Of a stretch of 16,094 bases of DNA, positions 6,678 to 13,443 are shown in pieces (position 1 is the first letter of the stretch; the number at the start of each line of letters is the position of its first letter). A program made the position numbers and the translations under genes. The DNA is from UBA724 sp049596815 (GTDB taxonomy: Bacteria > Bacteroidota > Bacteroidia > Flavobacteriales > Flavobacteriaceae): assembly GCA_049596815.1 (NCBI GenBank), contig JBMYLY010000032.1:1-16094 (forward strand), in the 5' to 3' direction. Below the pieces are notes generated by a model, which was not told the DNA's origin, ran no database searches, and worked only from the letters and a program-made list of their open reading frames with translations.

Positions 6678-8129
6678 ATGGGTCAGTTAGAGACTGATGT
6701 TGCAAAAAACCCCAACCAATACAATGGAGATGTATTGGAGGTCGATGCTGTCTTTTCTGGAGATAAGAAACTATACATAGAGAGTTACGGCTGTCAAATG
6801 AATTTCTCAGACAGTGAGATTGTTGCCTCTATACTCTCAGATGCGGGTTATGCCACCACCCAAAAAATTGACGAGGCCGACTTGGTACTTGTCAATACTT
6901 GTTCCATTCGAGAAAAAGCCGAACAAACGGTTCGCAACCGTTTAGAACACTTCAACGGAGTCAAAAAAGCCAACCCCAACATGAAAGTGGGGGTCTTGGG
7001 CTGTATGGCAGAACGTTTGAAAAGTAAGTTTTTGGAGGAAGAAAAAATCGTAGATCTGGTCGTAGGTCCAGACGCCTACAAAGACCTTCCTAATTTGTTA
7101 CAAGAAGTGGAAACAGGGCGAGACGCGGTCAACGTAATTTTATCTAAAGAAGAGACCTATGGCGACATTAGCCCGGTGCGCTTGCAATCCAATGGCGTGA
7201 CAGCATTTGTCTCCATCACTAGGGGTTGCGACAACATGTGTACATTTTGCGTGGTTCCCTTTACAAGGGGGCGTGAGCGCAGCCGCGACCCAAAAAGCAT
7301 ATTGGCAGAAATTGATGAGCTTGCACAACGCGGCTACAAAGAAATTACCCTATTGGGACAGAATGTAGATAGTTATTTGTGGTATGGCGGAGGACCGAAA
7401 AAAGAATTTCATAAAGCTTCCGAACTCCAACAAAAGACGGCCATTCATTTTCACCAACTGCTCGACATGGTGGCCACTGCACAGCCACAAATGCGTTTTA
7501 GGTTTTCTACCTCCAACCCACAAGACATGACAACGGATGTGCTTCACGCCATGGCCAAACACAGTAATATTTGCAATTATATACACCTCCCTGTACAATC
7601 AGGAAGTGATACAATTTTAAAAGCTATGAATCGGCAGCACACGCGTGCTGAGTATATGCAACTGATTGATGACATACGCCGTATAGTCCCAGATTGTGGC
7701 ATTTCACAAGACATGATAGCCGGATTTCCTGGAGAGACCGAACAAGACCATCAAGACACACTAAGCCTGATGGAATACGTGAAATACGATTTTGGTTTTA
7801 TGTTTATGTATTCAGAACGTCCCGGAACGCCAGCCGCCAAAAAACTACAAGATGATGTGCCTGATGCTGTTAAAAAGCGAAGACTTCAAGAAATCGTAGC
7901 CCTTCAACAAGAACATGGACTGTGGCGCACACGTCAATTTGTTGGAAAAACCGTTGAAGTACTCATAGAAAAAACTTCCAAGAAATCAGATTTACACTGG
8001 AGTGGGCGCAACCAACAAAACACGGTGGTCGTATTTCCAAAAGAGCACTATCAAGTGGGCGACTTTGTCCAGGTTCATATCACGGACTGTACCTCTGCAA
8101 CCCTTATCGGAAAAGCTGTAGCATCATGA
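6678..8129 (+). CDS. miaB: tRNA-2-methylthio-N6-dimethylallyladenosine synthase
   Basis: The 483-residue enzyme adds a methylthio group to i6A at position 37 of tRNAs that read UNN codons. The N-terminal MTTase domain (about 31-150) holds three cluster-binding cysteines, C39 (ESYGCQMN), C75 (NTCSIREKAE) and C109 (LGCMAER). The radical-SAM core has C184, C188 and C191 in RGCDNMCTFCVVPFTRGRERSR, which binds the second Fe4S4 cluster. A C-terminal TRAM domain (about 415-480) binds RNA. Methylthiotransferase relatives share this layout; the NTCSIREKAEQ and CVVPFTRGRERSR motifs favour MiaB over RimO or MtaB. It is the first gene of a tight run with the sigma-54 activator, lptE, a TPR gene and secG. 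Its stop overlaps the next start by ATGA. Confidence 0.97.
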   Translation: MGQLETDVAKNPNQYNGDVLEVDAVFSGDKKLYIESYGCQMNFSDSEIVASILSDAGYATTQKIDEADLVLVNTCSIREKAEQTVRNRLEHFNGVKKANPNMKVGVLGCMAERLKSKFLEEEKIVDLVVGPDAYKDLPNLLQEVETGRDAVNVILSKEETYGDISPVRLQSNGVTAFVSITRGCDNMCTFCVVPFTRGRERSRDPKSILAEIDELAQRGYKEITLLGQNVDSYLWYGGGPKKEFHKASELQQKTAIHFHQLLDMVATAQPQMRFRFSTSNPQDMTTDVLHAMAKHSNICNYIHLPVQSGSDTILKAMNRQHTRAEYMQLIDDIRRIVPDCGISQDMIAGFPGETEQDHQDTLSLMEYVKYDFGFMFMYSERPGTPAAKKLQDDVPDAVKKRRLQEIVALQQEHGLWRTRQFVGKTVEVLIEKTSKKSDLHWSGRNQQNTVVVFPKEHYQVGDFVQVHITDCTSATLIGKAVAS

Positions 8130-9370
8130 GTAACATCCAAAACATCAAACAACGTTTTGGCATCATTGGCAACGATGCCCAGCTCAACCGAGCCATTGGC
8201 AAAGCCATTCGTGTAGCACCCACAGATATTTCTGTGTTGGTTACCGGCGAAAGTGGTGTGGGAAAAGAAAGCATACCCCGCATCATCCATCAGTTGTCAC
8301 TCCGAAAGCATGGCAAATTGATTGCTGTTAACTGCGGTGCCATACCCGAAGGCACCATAGACTCAGAATTGTTTGGCCATGAAAAAGGCGCTTTTACTGG
8401 CGCCACCTCGACAAGAAGCGGGTATTTTGAAGAAGCCGACGGCGGGACAATTTTTCTAGATGAAGTGGGTGAATTGCCATTGACTACACAGGTGCGTCTG
8501 TTGCGCGTTTTAGAAAACGGTGAATTTTTAAAGGTTGGGTCATCCAAGGTTCAAAAAACAGATGTACGAATTGTGGCGGCCACCAACCTAAATATGATTG
8601 AAGCCATTCAAAAGGGGAAGTTTAGAGAAGACCTGTACTATCGCTTAAGCACGGTCGAGATAGTCTTGCCTCCATTGCGAGAACGCAAAGAAGACATCCA
8701 CCTGCTGTTTCGAAAATTCGCATCGGATTTTGCTCAAAAATACCGCATGCCTACCGTGCGATTGGACAATCATGCCCAAAGACTTTTGGAGCGTCAAAGG
8801 TGGAGTGGCAACATCCGTCAGTTACGCAATATTGCCGAACAACTATCGGTTTTGGAGCAAGAACGCGCGATTGGTGAAGACGTATTGAGATTGTATTTAC
8901 CGAGTCAACAGACAAATCTTCCCGCTATCATTGACCATGATAAAAAGGGATCTGATTTTGGTTCTGAGCGTGAGATCTTGTACAAAGTACTTTTCGATAT
9001 GAAATCGGACCTGAATGACCTCAAACAACTCACTTTGGAGTTGATGAATGATTCCAACTCAGACCAAGTACGCCGCGAAAACGAAGGACTGATTGAAAAA
9101 ATCTACGGAGACACACCATCCCAAAACGAGAGGTTGCTAGCATTGGAACAGCCGCGCAAAGAAACTTACCCCCAAGAAACCGAAGACAGATATGACTTCG
9201 CCGAGGAAATCCAAGAAGAAGAAACCTTGAGCCTGCAAGACAAAGAATTGGAACTCATCATCAAGGCCCTTGACCGAAACAATGGTAAAAGAAAGGCTGC
9301 CGCTGCGGAACTCGGCATTTCAGAAAGAACGTTATACCGTAAAATCAAACAATTTGATATTGAGAGCTAA
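8126..9370 (+). CDS. Sigma-54-dependent AAA+ transcriptional activator without sensor domain
   Basis: This 414-residue enhancer-binding protein uses ATP hydrolysis to open promoters held by RNA polymerase with sigma-54. The AAA+ domain starts almost at the N-terminus: Walker A GESGVGKE (41-48), the sigma-54-contacting GAFTGA loop (88-93), Walker B TIFLDEVGEL (108-117), arginine-finger region FREDLYYRL (167-175) and sensor II GNIRQLRN (228-235). A long polar, acidic linker (about 262-370) with a coiled-coil-like stretch leads to a Fis-type helix-turn-helix (about 383-408, NGKRKAAAAELGISERTLYRKIK). There is no receiver, PAS or GAF domain, so it resembles PspF in layout and must be controlled by a partner protein, by its level, or not at all. 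Its start overlaps the miaB stop by four bases. Targets are unknown; groESL is a candidate because of the sigma-54-like element at 10902-10917. Confidence 0.93.
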   Translation: MSNIQNIKQRFGIIGNDAQLNRAIGKAIRVAPTDISVLVTGESGVGKESIPRIIHQLSLRKHGKLIAVNCGAIPEGTIDSELFGHEKGAFTGATSTRSGYFEEADGGTIFLDEVGELPLTTQVRLLRVLENGEFLKVGSSKVQKTDVRIVAATNLNMIEAIQKGKFREDLYYRLSTVEIVLPPLRERKEDIHLLFRKFASDFAQKYRMPTVRLDNHAQRLLERQRWSGNIRQLRNIAEQLSVLEQERAIGEDVLRLYLPSQQTNLPAIIDHDKKGSDFGSEREILYKVLFDMKSDLNDLKQLTLELMNDSNSDQVRRENEGLIEKIYGDTPSQNERLLALEQPRKETYPQETEDRYDFAEEIQEEETLSLQDKELELIIKALDRNNGKRKAAAAELGISERTLYRKIKQFDIES

Positions 9371-9884
9371 CATACAATCATTTTTGAGTGCTGTTTTTGC
9401 TATTAGTATGCTAGTAGGCTGTAAGTTCTACTCATTTACCGGAGCTTCTATTCCTGAAGGTGCTGAAACAGTACAGGTTAATATGTTTGTAAACAACGCA
9501 GCCAACTCTATTGGCTCTACTTTCGAGGCCGGACTGGATCGGGATTTTACCAATGCCTTACAGGAAGTGCTAATCAACCAGACCAACTTACAATTGACTG
9601 GAGTCGATGGCGACCTTATCTATGAAGGTGAAATCGAAGAGTACAGAGTTACACCTACCACAGCAACTGCCCAACAAACCGCCGCTCAAAATCGCCTGAC
9701 TGTATCCATCAATGTCCGTTATTTCAACACCAATGACGAAGATGATGACTTTGAAAAGCGCTTTTCCTTCTTTTTTGACTTCCCAGACACACAACTCCTT
9801 CAAAATGTAAAAGCAGAAGCGCATGAAGTGATCTTTGAGCGTATCACTCAAGATATTTTTAACGAGTCTTTGGCCAAATGGTAA
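9354..9884 (+). CDS. lptE: LPS-assembly lipoprotein LptE-like
   Basis: About 176 residues. The N-terminus is a signal peptide ending in a lipobox, ISMLVGC, with C23 as the lipidated residue; KFYSFTGASIPEGAETVQV follows, as in flavobacterial LptE-family proteins. LptE plugs the LptD pore that inserts lipopolysaccharide into the outer membrane. No ATG lies at a useful place: the first in-frame Met near the signal peptide (SMLVGC) is too late, and the upstream GTG/ATG positions from 9270 lie deep in the activator gene. TTG at 9354 or TTG at 9360 are the best starts; both overlap the activator gene and give a normal signal peptide. I give 9354, but 9360 (MRANIQSFL) is equally possible. It is cotranscribed with its neighbours. 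The family call rests on the lipobox, the N-terminal motif and the position between the activator and secG. Confidence 0.8.
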   Translation: MILRANIQSFLSAVFAISMLVGCKFYSFTGASIPEGAETVQVNMFVNNAANSIGSTFEAGLDRDFTNALQEVLINQTNLQLTGVDGDLIYEGEIEEYRVTPTTATAQQTAAQNRLTVSINVRYFNTNDEDDDFEKRFSFFFDFPDTQLLQNVKAEAHEVIFERITQDIFNESLAKW

Positions 9885-10489
9885 ACAGCACAACATCCTT
9901 ATCTCAATTGCGCGCCATGGCTGAAAAAGCCCCTGAAAAAGCATTGACTGAACTAAGTACTTTGATTGAAACCTATCCCTATTTCCAAGCTGCACGTGTG
10001 CTCGAACTAGACTTGTTAAGACACCTCAATCACAAAGGCTATAAAAAAGCCTTGCGGCTATGTGCCTTGCAAACCTCCTTTAGAGTTGCCCTTTATGAAC
10101 ATCTTGAAAACCACAATATTTCGACCCAAAGTATCCCCAAAACTCCAAATCAGCATTCAGAAGAAAACTCATTTTTGGCATGGCTCGAATGGGTCAACTC
10201 ACACACACGTGAAACCCACTCCAAAAAGTTTGATTGGATTGATGATTTCTTAGAGAGTAATCCCAAAATATCCCCCTCTAAGTCAACTGAAAACAAAGAC
10301 CTCTCCAAAAGTCATCCTTTGGCCACAAACGAAATCATGACTGAAACTTTGGCCAAACTGTATTGGAAACAAAAAAAGTTTGAAGAAGCCAAAAACGCAT
10401 TCAAAATATTGGCTTTGAAATATCCGGAAAAAAGTGGTTTCTTTGCTGACCAAATAAAGCTCGTTGAAGCTGAAATGGCATCAAAATAA
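9878..10489 (+). CDS. Conserved TPR-like protein of the lptE-secG cluster, function unknown
   Basis: I do not recognise a defined function for this 203-residue protein. It has no signal peptide or membrane segment. The N-terminal half (about 5-78) looks helical, with the YPYFQAARVLELDLLRHL stretch seen in Bacteroidota hypothetical proteins at this position. A central low-complexity region rich in Ser, Asn and Lys (about 80-150) links to a single good TPR-like unit (155-188, AKLYWKQKKFEEAKNAFKILALKYP). The start ATG at 9878 overlaps lptE by seven bases and the stop is five bases before secG, so it belongs to the same transcript. A scaffold or assembly role at the envelope is a guess from the neighbours only. 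Confidence 0.85.
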   Translation: MVNSTTSLSQLRAMAEKAPEKALTELSTLIETYPYFQAARVLELDLLRHLNHKGYKKALRLCALQTSFRVALYEHLENHNISTQSIPKTPNQHSEENSFLAWLEWVNSHTRETHSKKFDWIDDFLESNPKISPSKSTENKDLSKSHPLATNEIMTETLAKLYWKQKKFEEAKNAFKILALKYPEKSGFFADQIKLVEAEMASK

Positions 10490-10494
10490 TACCC

Positions 10495-10839
10495 ATGAGT
10501 ACCTTTTCAATATTTTTAGCCCTTATCATCATAGTATCTTTTCTATTAGTTTTAGTAGTAATGGTTCAAAACCCGAAAGGCGGAGGTTTATCTTCGGCTT
10601 TTGGCGGAGGTGGCCAACAACTTGGTGGCGTTCAAAAAACAACCGACTTTTTGGACCGTAGTACTTGGATACTAGCCTCGCTGTTGTTGGTGCTTATACT
10701 TTTGGCTAACTCCACTGTGTCGCGCAACAACGAACTTTCAGAATCTAGCCTCATTAACGAGGAAGCTACAGAAGCTGTGATCCCAGAGGAAATTCCCGAG
10801 GCTTTGCCGGAAATTCCTGTACAAGAGGAAGAAGAATAA
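10495..10839 (+). CDS. secG: Preprotein translocase subunit SecG
   Basis: The 114-residue membrane protein is the accessory subunit of the SecYEG channel. Two membrane segments (about 3-24 and 56-72) flank the diagnostic cytoplasmic loop VQNPKGGGLSSAFGGGG (25-40), followed by TTDFLDRSTWIL. The C-terminal tail from about 80 is acidic and Pro-rich and ends EEEE, longer than in E. coli but common in Bacteroidota. It is the last gene of the tight miaB-activator-lptE-TPR-secG run. About 100 bp with regulatory-looking repeats separate it from groES. Confidence 0.95.
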   Translation: MSTFSIFLALIIIVSFLLVLVVMVQNPKGGGLSSAFGGGGQQLGGVQKTTDFLDRSTWILASLLLVLILLANSTVSRNNELSESSLINEEATEAVIPEEIPEALPEIPVQEEEE

Positions 10840-10852
10840 CTTTTAACTCAAA

Positions 10853-10891
10853 AATGTCATAATGTCACATTTGTGGCAGCAAATAATGTCA
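10853..10891 (+). promoter_or_regulatory. Repeat and palindrome cluster upstream of groES, candidate operator/UAS
   Basis: AATGTCA occurs three times in the same orientation, at 10853-10859, 10861-10867 and 10885-10891. Between them lie two overlapping dyads: TGTCAC-N4-GTGGCA (10863-10878, one non-complementary pair) and ATTTG-N6-CAAAT (10869-10884). This density of repeated and palindromic sites in a 100-bp gap, 37-75 bp upstream of the predicted groES start site, looks like regulator-binding sites. Which protein binds is not known; the sigma-54 activator of the same cluster is a candidate. Confidence 0.45.
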
Positions 10892-10901
10892 ATACTACCA
10901 T

Positions 10902-10917
10902 TGGCATGATTCATGTT
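10902..10917 (+). promoter_or_regulatory. Sigma-54-like -24/-12 element before groES
   Basis: TGGCATGATTCATGTT fits TGGCAYR-N4-TTGCW at 10 of 12 defined positions, with GG at 10903-10904 and G at 10915 in the required spacing; the -12 C is replaced by T. It predicts a start near 10928, 13 nt before the groES ATG. An overlapping CATGTTTG (10912-10919) is one base off TAnnTTTG and would predict a start near 10923, so a primary-sigma promoter is the competing reading. Confidence 0.4.
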
Positions 10918-10940
10918 TGTAGAATGCAAAAAACAATAAA

Positions 10941-11219
10941 ATGAGTAAAATCAATATTAAACCATTAGCAGATCGTGTGTTGGTTTCTCCATTGGAGGCA
11001 GAGACCAAAACCGCATCGGGAATTATCATCCCGGATACAGCCAAAGAAAAACCTCAAAAAGGTTCAGTGGTTGCTGTAGGACCAGGTACCAAAGACGCGC
11101 CTGTAACCGTAAAAGTGGGTGACACTGTGTTGTATGGGAAATATGCCGGTACGGAACTCAAACTAGAAGGTGGGGATTATCTAATCATGCGTGAGAGCGA
11201 TATTCTGGCAATTGTTTAA
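10941..11219 (+). CDS. groES: Co-chaperonin GroES
   Basis: The 92-residue protein caps the GroEL folding chamber. It shows the family pattern KPLADRVLVSPLEAETKTASGIIIPDTAKEKPQKGSVVAVGPG, whose middle (ETKTASGIIIPDTA) is the mobile loop that contacts GroEL, and ends in the usual DYLIMRESDILAIV. Length is normal. The start ATG is preceded by an A-rich leader with no Shine-Dalgarno. groEL follows after 17 bases, so the two form an operon. The upstream gap contains the sigma-54-like element and the AATGTCA repeats. Confidence 0.98.
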   Translation: MSKINIKPLADRVLVSPLEAETKTASGIIIPDTAKEKPQKGSVVAVGPGTKDAPVTVKVGDTVLYGKYAGTELKLEGGDYLIMRESDILAIV

Positions 11220-11236
11220 CATTAATTTTTTAAGAA

Positions 11237-12868
11237 ATGGCAAAAGACATTCAATTTGACGTACAAGCCCGTGAAGGCCTCAAAAGAGGGGTAGATGCGT
11301 TGGCAAATGCAGTGAAAGTGACCCTTGGTCCCAAAGGGCGGAACGTGATTATAGGCAAATCCTTTGGTGGTCCCCAAGTGACCAAAGACGGTGTGACCGT
11401 TGCTAAAGAGATAGAACTCGAAGATGCGCTTGAAAATATGGGTGCGCAAATGGTAAAGGAAGTTGCTTCCAAAACCAATGATTTGGCCGGTGACGGAACC
11501 ACCACAGCTACCATCTTGGCGCAAGCCATTGTGCGTGAGGGACTCAAAAATGTGGCCGCAGGTGCAAACCCCATGGACCTGAAAAGAGGTGTTGACAAAG
11601 CCGTTGAGGCCATTGTGAGCGACCTCAACAAACAAGCGGTTGAGGTAGGCAATTCATCAGAAAAAATCAAGCAAGTTGCCTCTATATCAGCCAACAATGA
11701 TGAAACTATTGGTAGCCTCATTACGGAAGCCTTCGAAAAAGTGGGCAAAGAAGGGGTTATTACTGTTGAGGAAGCCAAAGGAACCGACACCTATGTGGAT
11801 GTTGTAGAAGGAATGCAATTCGACAGAGGCTATTTGTCTCCCTATTTCGTAACTAACTCCGACAAAATGGAAGCCGACTTAGAAAGTCCGTACATTTTGC
11901 TATATGACAAGAAGATTTCGACCATGAAAGACTTGTTGCCTGTTTTGGAGCCCGTTGCGCAAAGTGGCAAACCTCTTTTGGTTATTGCAGAAGATGTAGA
12001 CGGAGAAGCCTTGGCTACGCTTGTGGTAAACAAACTCCGTGGTGCCTTAAAGATCGCTGCTGTCAAAGCACCTGGCTTTGGAGACCGACGCAAGGCCATG
12101 TTGGAAGACATCGCCATTCTTACCGGAGGTACGGTCATTTCTGAAGAACGTGGTTTTACTTTGGAAAACACCACCATAGACATGTTGGGAACTGCCGAGA
12201 AAGTAACCATCGACAAAGACAACACTACCATTGTCAACGGGGCAGGAGATGCAGAAAACATAAAAGCTCGTGTCAACCAAATCAAAACACAAATCGAATC
12301 TACCACTTCGGATTATGACCGTGAAAAACTACAAGAACGCTTGGCCAAGTTGGCCGGTGGGGTTGCAGTACTTTACGTGGGTGCAGCCTCTGAGGTTGAG
12401 ATGAAAGAGAAAAAAGACCGTGTCGATGACGCACTCCACGCAACACGTGCCGCTGTAGAGGAAGGCATTGTGTCTGGAGGAGGCGTAGCCCTTCTAAATG
12501 CCCGAAAAGCCATCAGCAAGCTCAAATCAGCTAACGCTGATGAGGCCACAGGAACTCAGATTGTGTTCAACGCAGTTGAAGCGCCTTTAAGAACCATCGT
12601 AACCAACGCAGGTGGTGAAGGTTCTGTTGTGGTAGCTAAGGTTGAAGAAGGCGATGCCAATTTTGGCTACGATGCCAAATCTGAAGCCTATGTAGACATG
12701 CAAAAAGCAGGTATCATTGACCCTAAAAAAGTGACTAGAGTGGCTTTGGAAAACGCAGCTTCGGTTGCGGGCATGGTACTCACTACCGAATGTGCCCTTG
12801 TGGACATTAAAGAAGATGCACCACCGGCAGCACCACCTATGGGAGGCGGTATGCCCGGAATGATGTAG
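11237..12868 (+). CDS. groEL: Chaperonin GroEL
   Basis: The 543-residue subunit forms the double-ring ATP-driven protein-folding chamber. The equatorial ATP site is clear: VTLGPKGRNV (28-37) and GDGTTTATILAQAI (85-98) with D86. The apical domain includes EGMQFDRGYLSPYFVTN and PLLVIAEDVDGEALATLVVN, and the return segment holds ALHATRAAVEEGIVSGGGVALL. The C-terminus ends in the usual flexible GGM-type tail (MGGGMPGMM). Length matches the family and no part is missing. The operon ends in the terminator just after the stop codon. Confidence 0.99.
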   Translation: MAKDIQFDVQAREGLKRGVDALANAVKVTLGPKGRNVIIGKSFGGPQVTKDGVTVAKEIELEDALENMGAQMVKEVASKTNDLAGDGTTTATILAQAIVREGLKNVAAGANPMDLKRGVDKAVEAIVSDLNKQAVEVGNSSEKIKQVASISANNDETIGSLITEAFEKVGKEGVITVEEAKGTDTYVDVVEGMQFDRGYLSPYFVTNSDKMEADLESPYILLYDKKISTMKDLLPVLEPVAQSGKPLLVIAEDVDGEALATLVVNKLRGALKIAAVKAPGFGDRRKAMLEDIAILTGGTVISEERGFTLENTTIDMLGTAEKVTIDKDNTTIVNGAGDAENIKARVNQIKTQIESTTSDYDREKLQERLAKLAGGVAVLYVGAASEVEMKEKKDRVDDALHATRAAVEEGIVSGGGVALLNARKAISKLKSANADEATGTQIVFNAVEAPLRTIVTNAGGEGSVVVAKVEEGDANFGYDAKSEAYVDMQKAGIIDPKKVTRVALENAASVAGMVLTTECALVDIKEDAPPAAPPMGGGMPGMM

Positions 12869-12881
12869 TTCATAACACAGC

Positions 12882-12910
12882 AAACTGCCCAAGTTGATTG
12901 GGCAGTTTTT
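12882..12910 (+). terminator. Intrinsic terminator of groESL
   Basis: AAACTGCCCAA and TTGGGCAGTTT form a perfect eleven-base-pair stem with a five-base loop (GTTGA), and the T-run continues to 12910. It ends 12 bases before the next gene. The stem is bounded by A and T runs, so it might also work on the opposite strand. Confidence 0.88.
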
Positions 12911-12922
12911 ATTTTATATCCA

Positions 12923-13375
12923 ATGTACGACCAGCTATTACAGGATATCGAAAAACAATTGCACTCAAAACCTCGACGAGAAGACGGACTGGCCTTTGTT
13001 TGTCAACGCTTGCATGATGAATTGGAAAAGTACAACTGGGTAGGCTACTACTTGCATAGCCAAGAAAAACCTGAGCTTGTCTTGGCCACTTATGTGGGAG
13101 CACCTACCGAACATACACGCATTCCATTTGGAAAAGGAATTTGCGGGCAGGTTGCTTTGAGCAATCAAAACTTTATTGTAGACGATGTAAACGCTCAAGA
13201 CAACTACATTGCTTGCAGTCTCGATGTAAAGTCTGAAATCGTTGTCCCCCTGACAGTCGATGGGCAAAATATTGGACAAATCGATATTGACAGCCATTCC
13301 TACGCTGCTTTCAACAAAAGCGACGCCAAATTTTTAGAAAAAGTCAACACACTAGTAGCTACTTATTTGTTTTAA
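12923..13375 (+). CDS. GAF-domain protein, free methionine-(R)-sulfoxide reductase-like
   Basis: The 150 residues are a single GAF domain of the fRMsr (YebR/MsrC) family, which reduces free methionine-R-sulfoxide. Family motifs are W39-VGYYL, TRIPFGKGICGQVA (65-78), NYIACSLDVKSEIVVPL (94-110) and GQIDIDS (118-124). The cysteines matching E. coli C94 and C118 are present (C74 and C98), but the position of the first redox Cys (E. coli C84, in ACTRIP) is H64 here (EHTRIP). With C98 as catalytic and C74 as resolving residue the reaction remains possible, though this may instead be a ligand-binding GAF relative. ATG 12923 follows the groEL terminator by 12 bases; I see no TAnnTTTG box, so expression may depend on read-through or on an unseen promoter. 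Confidence 0.85.
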   Translation: MYDQLLQDIEKQLHSKPRREDGLAFVCQRLHDELEKYNWVGYYLHSQEKPELVLATYVGAPTEHTRIPFGKGICGQVALSNQNFIVDDVNAQDNYIACSLDVKSEIVVPLTVDGQNIGQIDIDSHSYAAFNKSDAKFLEKVNTLVATYLF

Positions 13376-13382
13376 CATCTGG

Positions 13383-13402
13383 GCATTTGCAAGTCCAAAT
13401 GC
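13383..13402 (+). repeat. Perfect 7-bp inverted repeat upstream of purH
   Basis: GCATTTG (13383-13389) and CAAATGC (13396-13402) are exact reverse complements separated by six bases. No T-run follows, so it is a poor terminator for the GAF gene. It lies just before the purH -7 box and could be an operator. Its inner part, ATTTG-N6-CAAAT, also occurs upstream of groES at 10869-10884 with the same spacing. Confidence 0.5.
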
Positions 13403-13415
13403 GATTGAAAATTGC

Positions 13416-13423
13416 TACTTTTG
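13416..13423 (+). promoter_or_regulatory. -7 box (TACTTTTG) for purH
   Basis: An exact TAnnTTTG match predicts a start near 13427 and a 17-nt leader to ATG 13444. A TTTG at 13386-13389 lies 26 bases upstream, slightly farther than the usual 17-23, and falls inside the inverted repeat. The box argues that the in-frame TTG at 13387 is not the purH start. Confidence 0.5.
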
Positions 13424-13443
13424 CACTTCAATTTCACGTACCT

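Noticed and set aside
10912..10919. CATGTTTG as the main groES promoter
   Set aside because: Not fully excluded, but the first T of TAnnTTTG is replaced and no -33 TTTG lies at the right distance; the -24/-12 reading fits more bases.
11251..12306. Long antisense reading frames opposite groEL
   Set aside because: These reflect codon bias of a strongly conserved gene; their products are low-complexity Ser/Leu/Thr-rich and match no family I know.
13383..13402. Inverted repeat as a terminator of the GAF gene
   Set aside because: No T-run follows the stem; the bases after it are GATTGAAAATTG, so intrinsic termination is unlikely.
13387..13443. In-frame TTG extension of purH
   Set aside because: The extra 19 residues do not resemble PurH, and the TACTTTTG box lies inside the extension.
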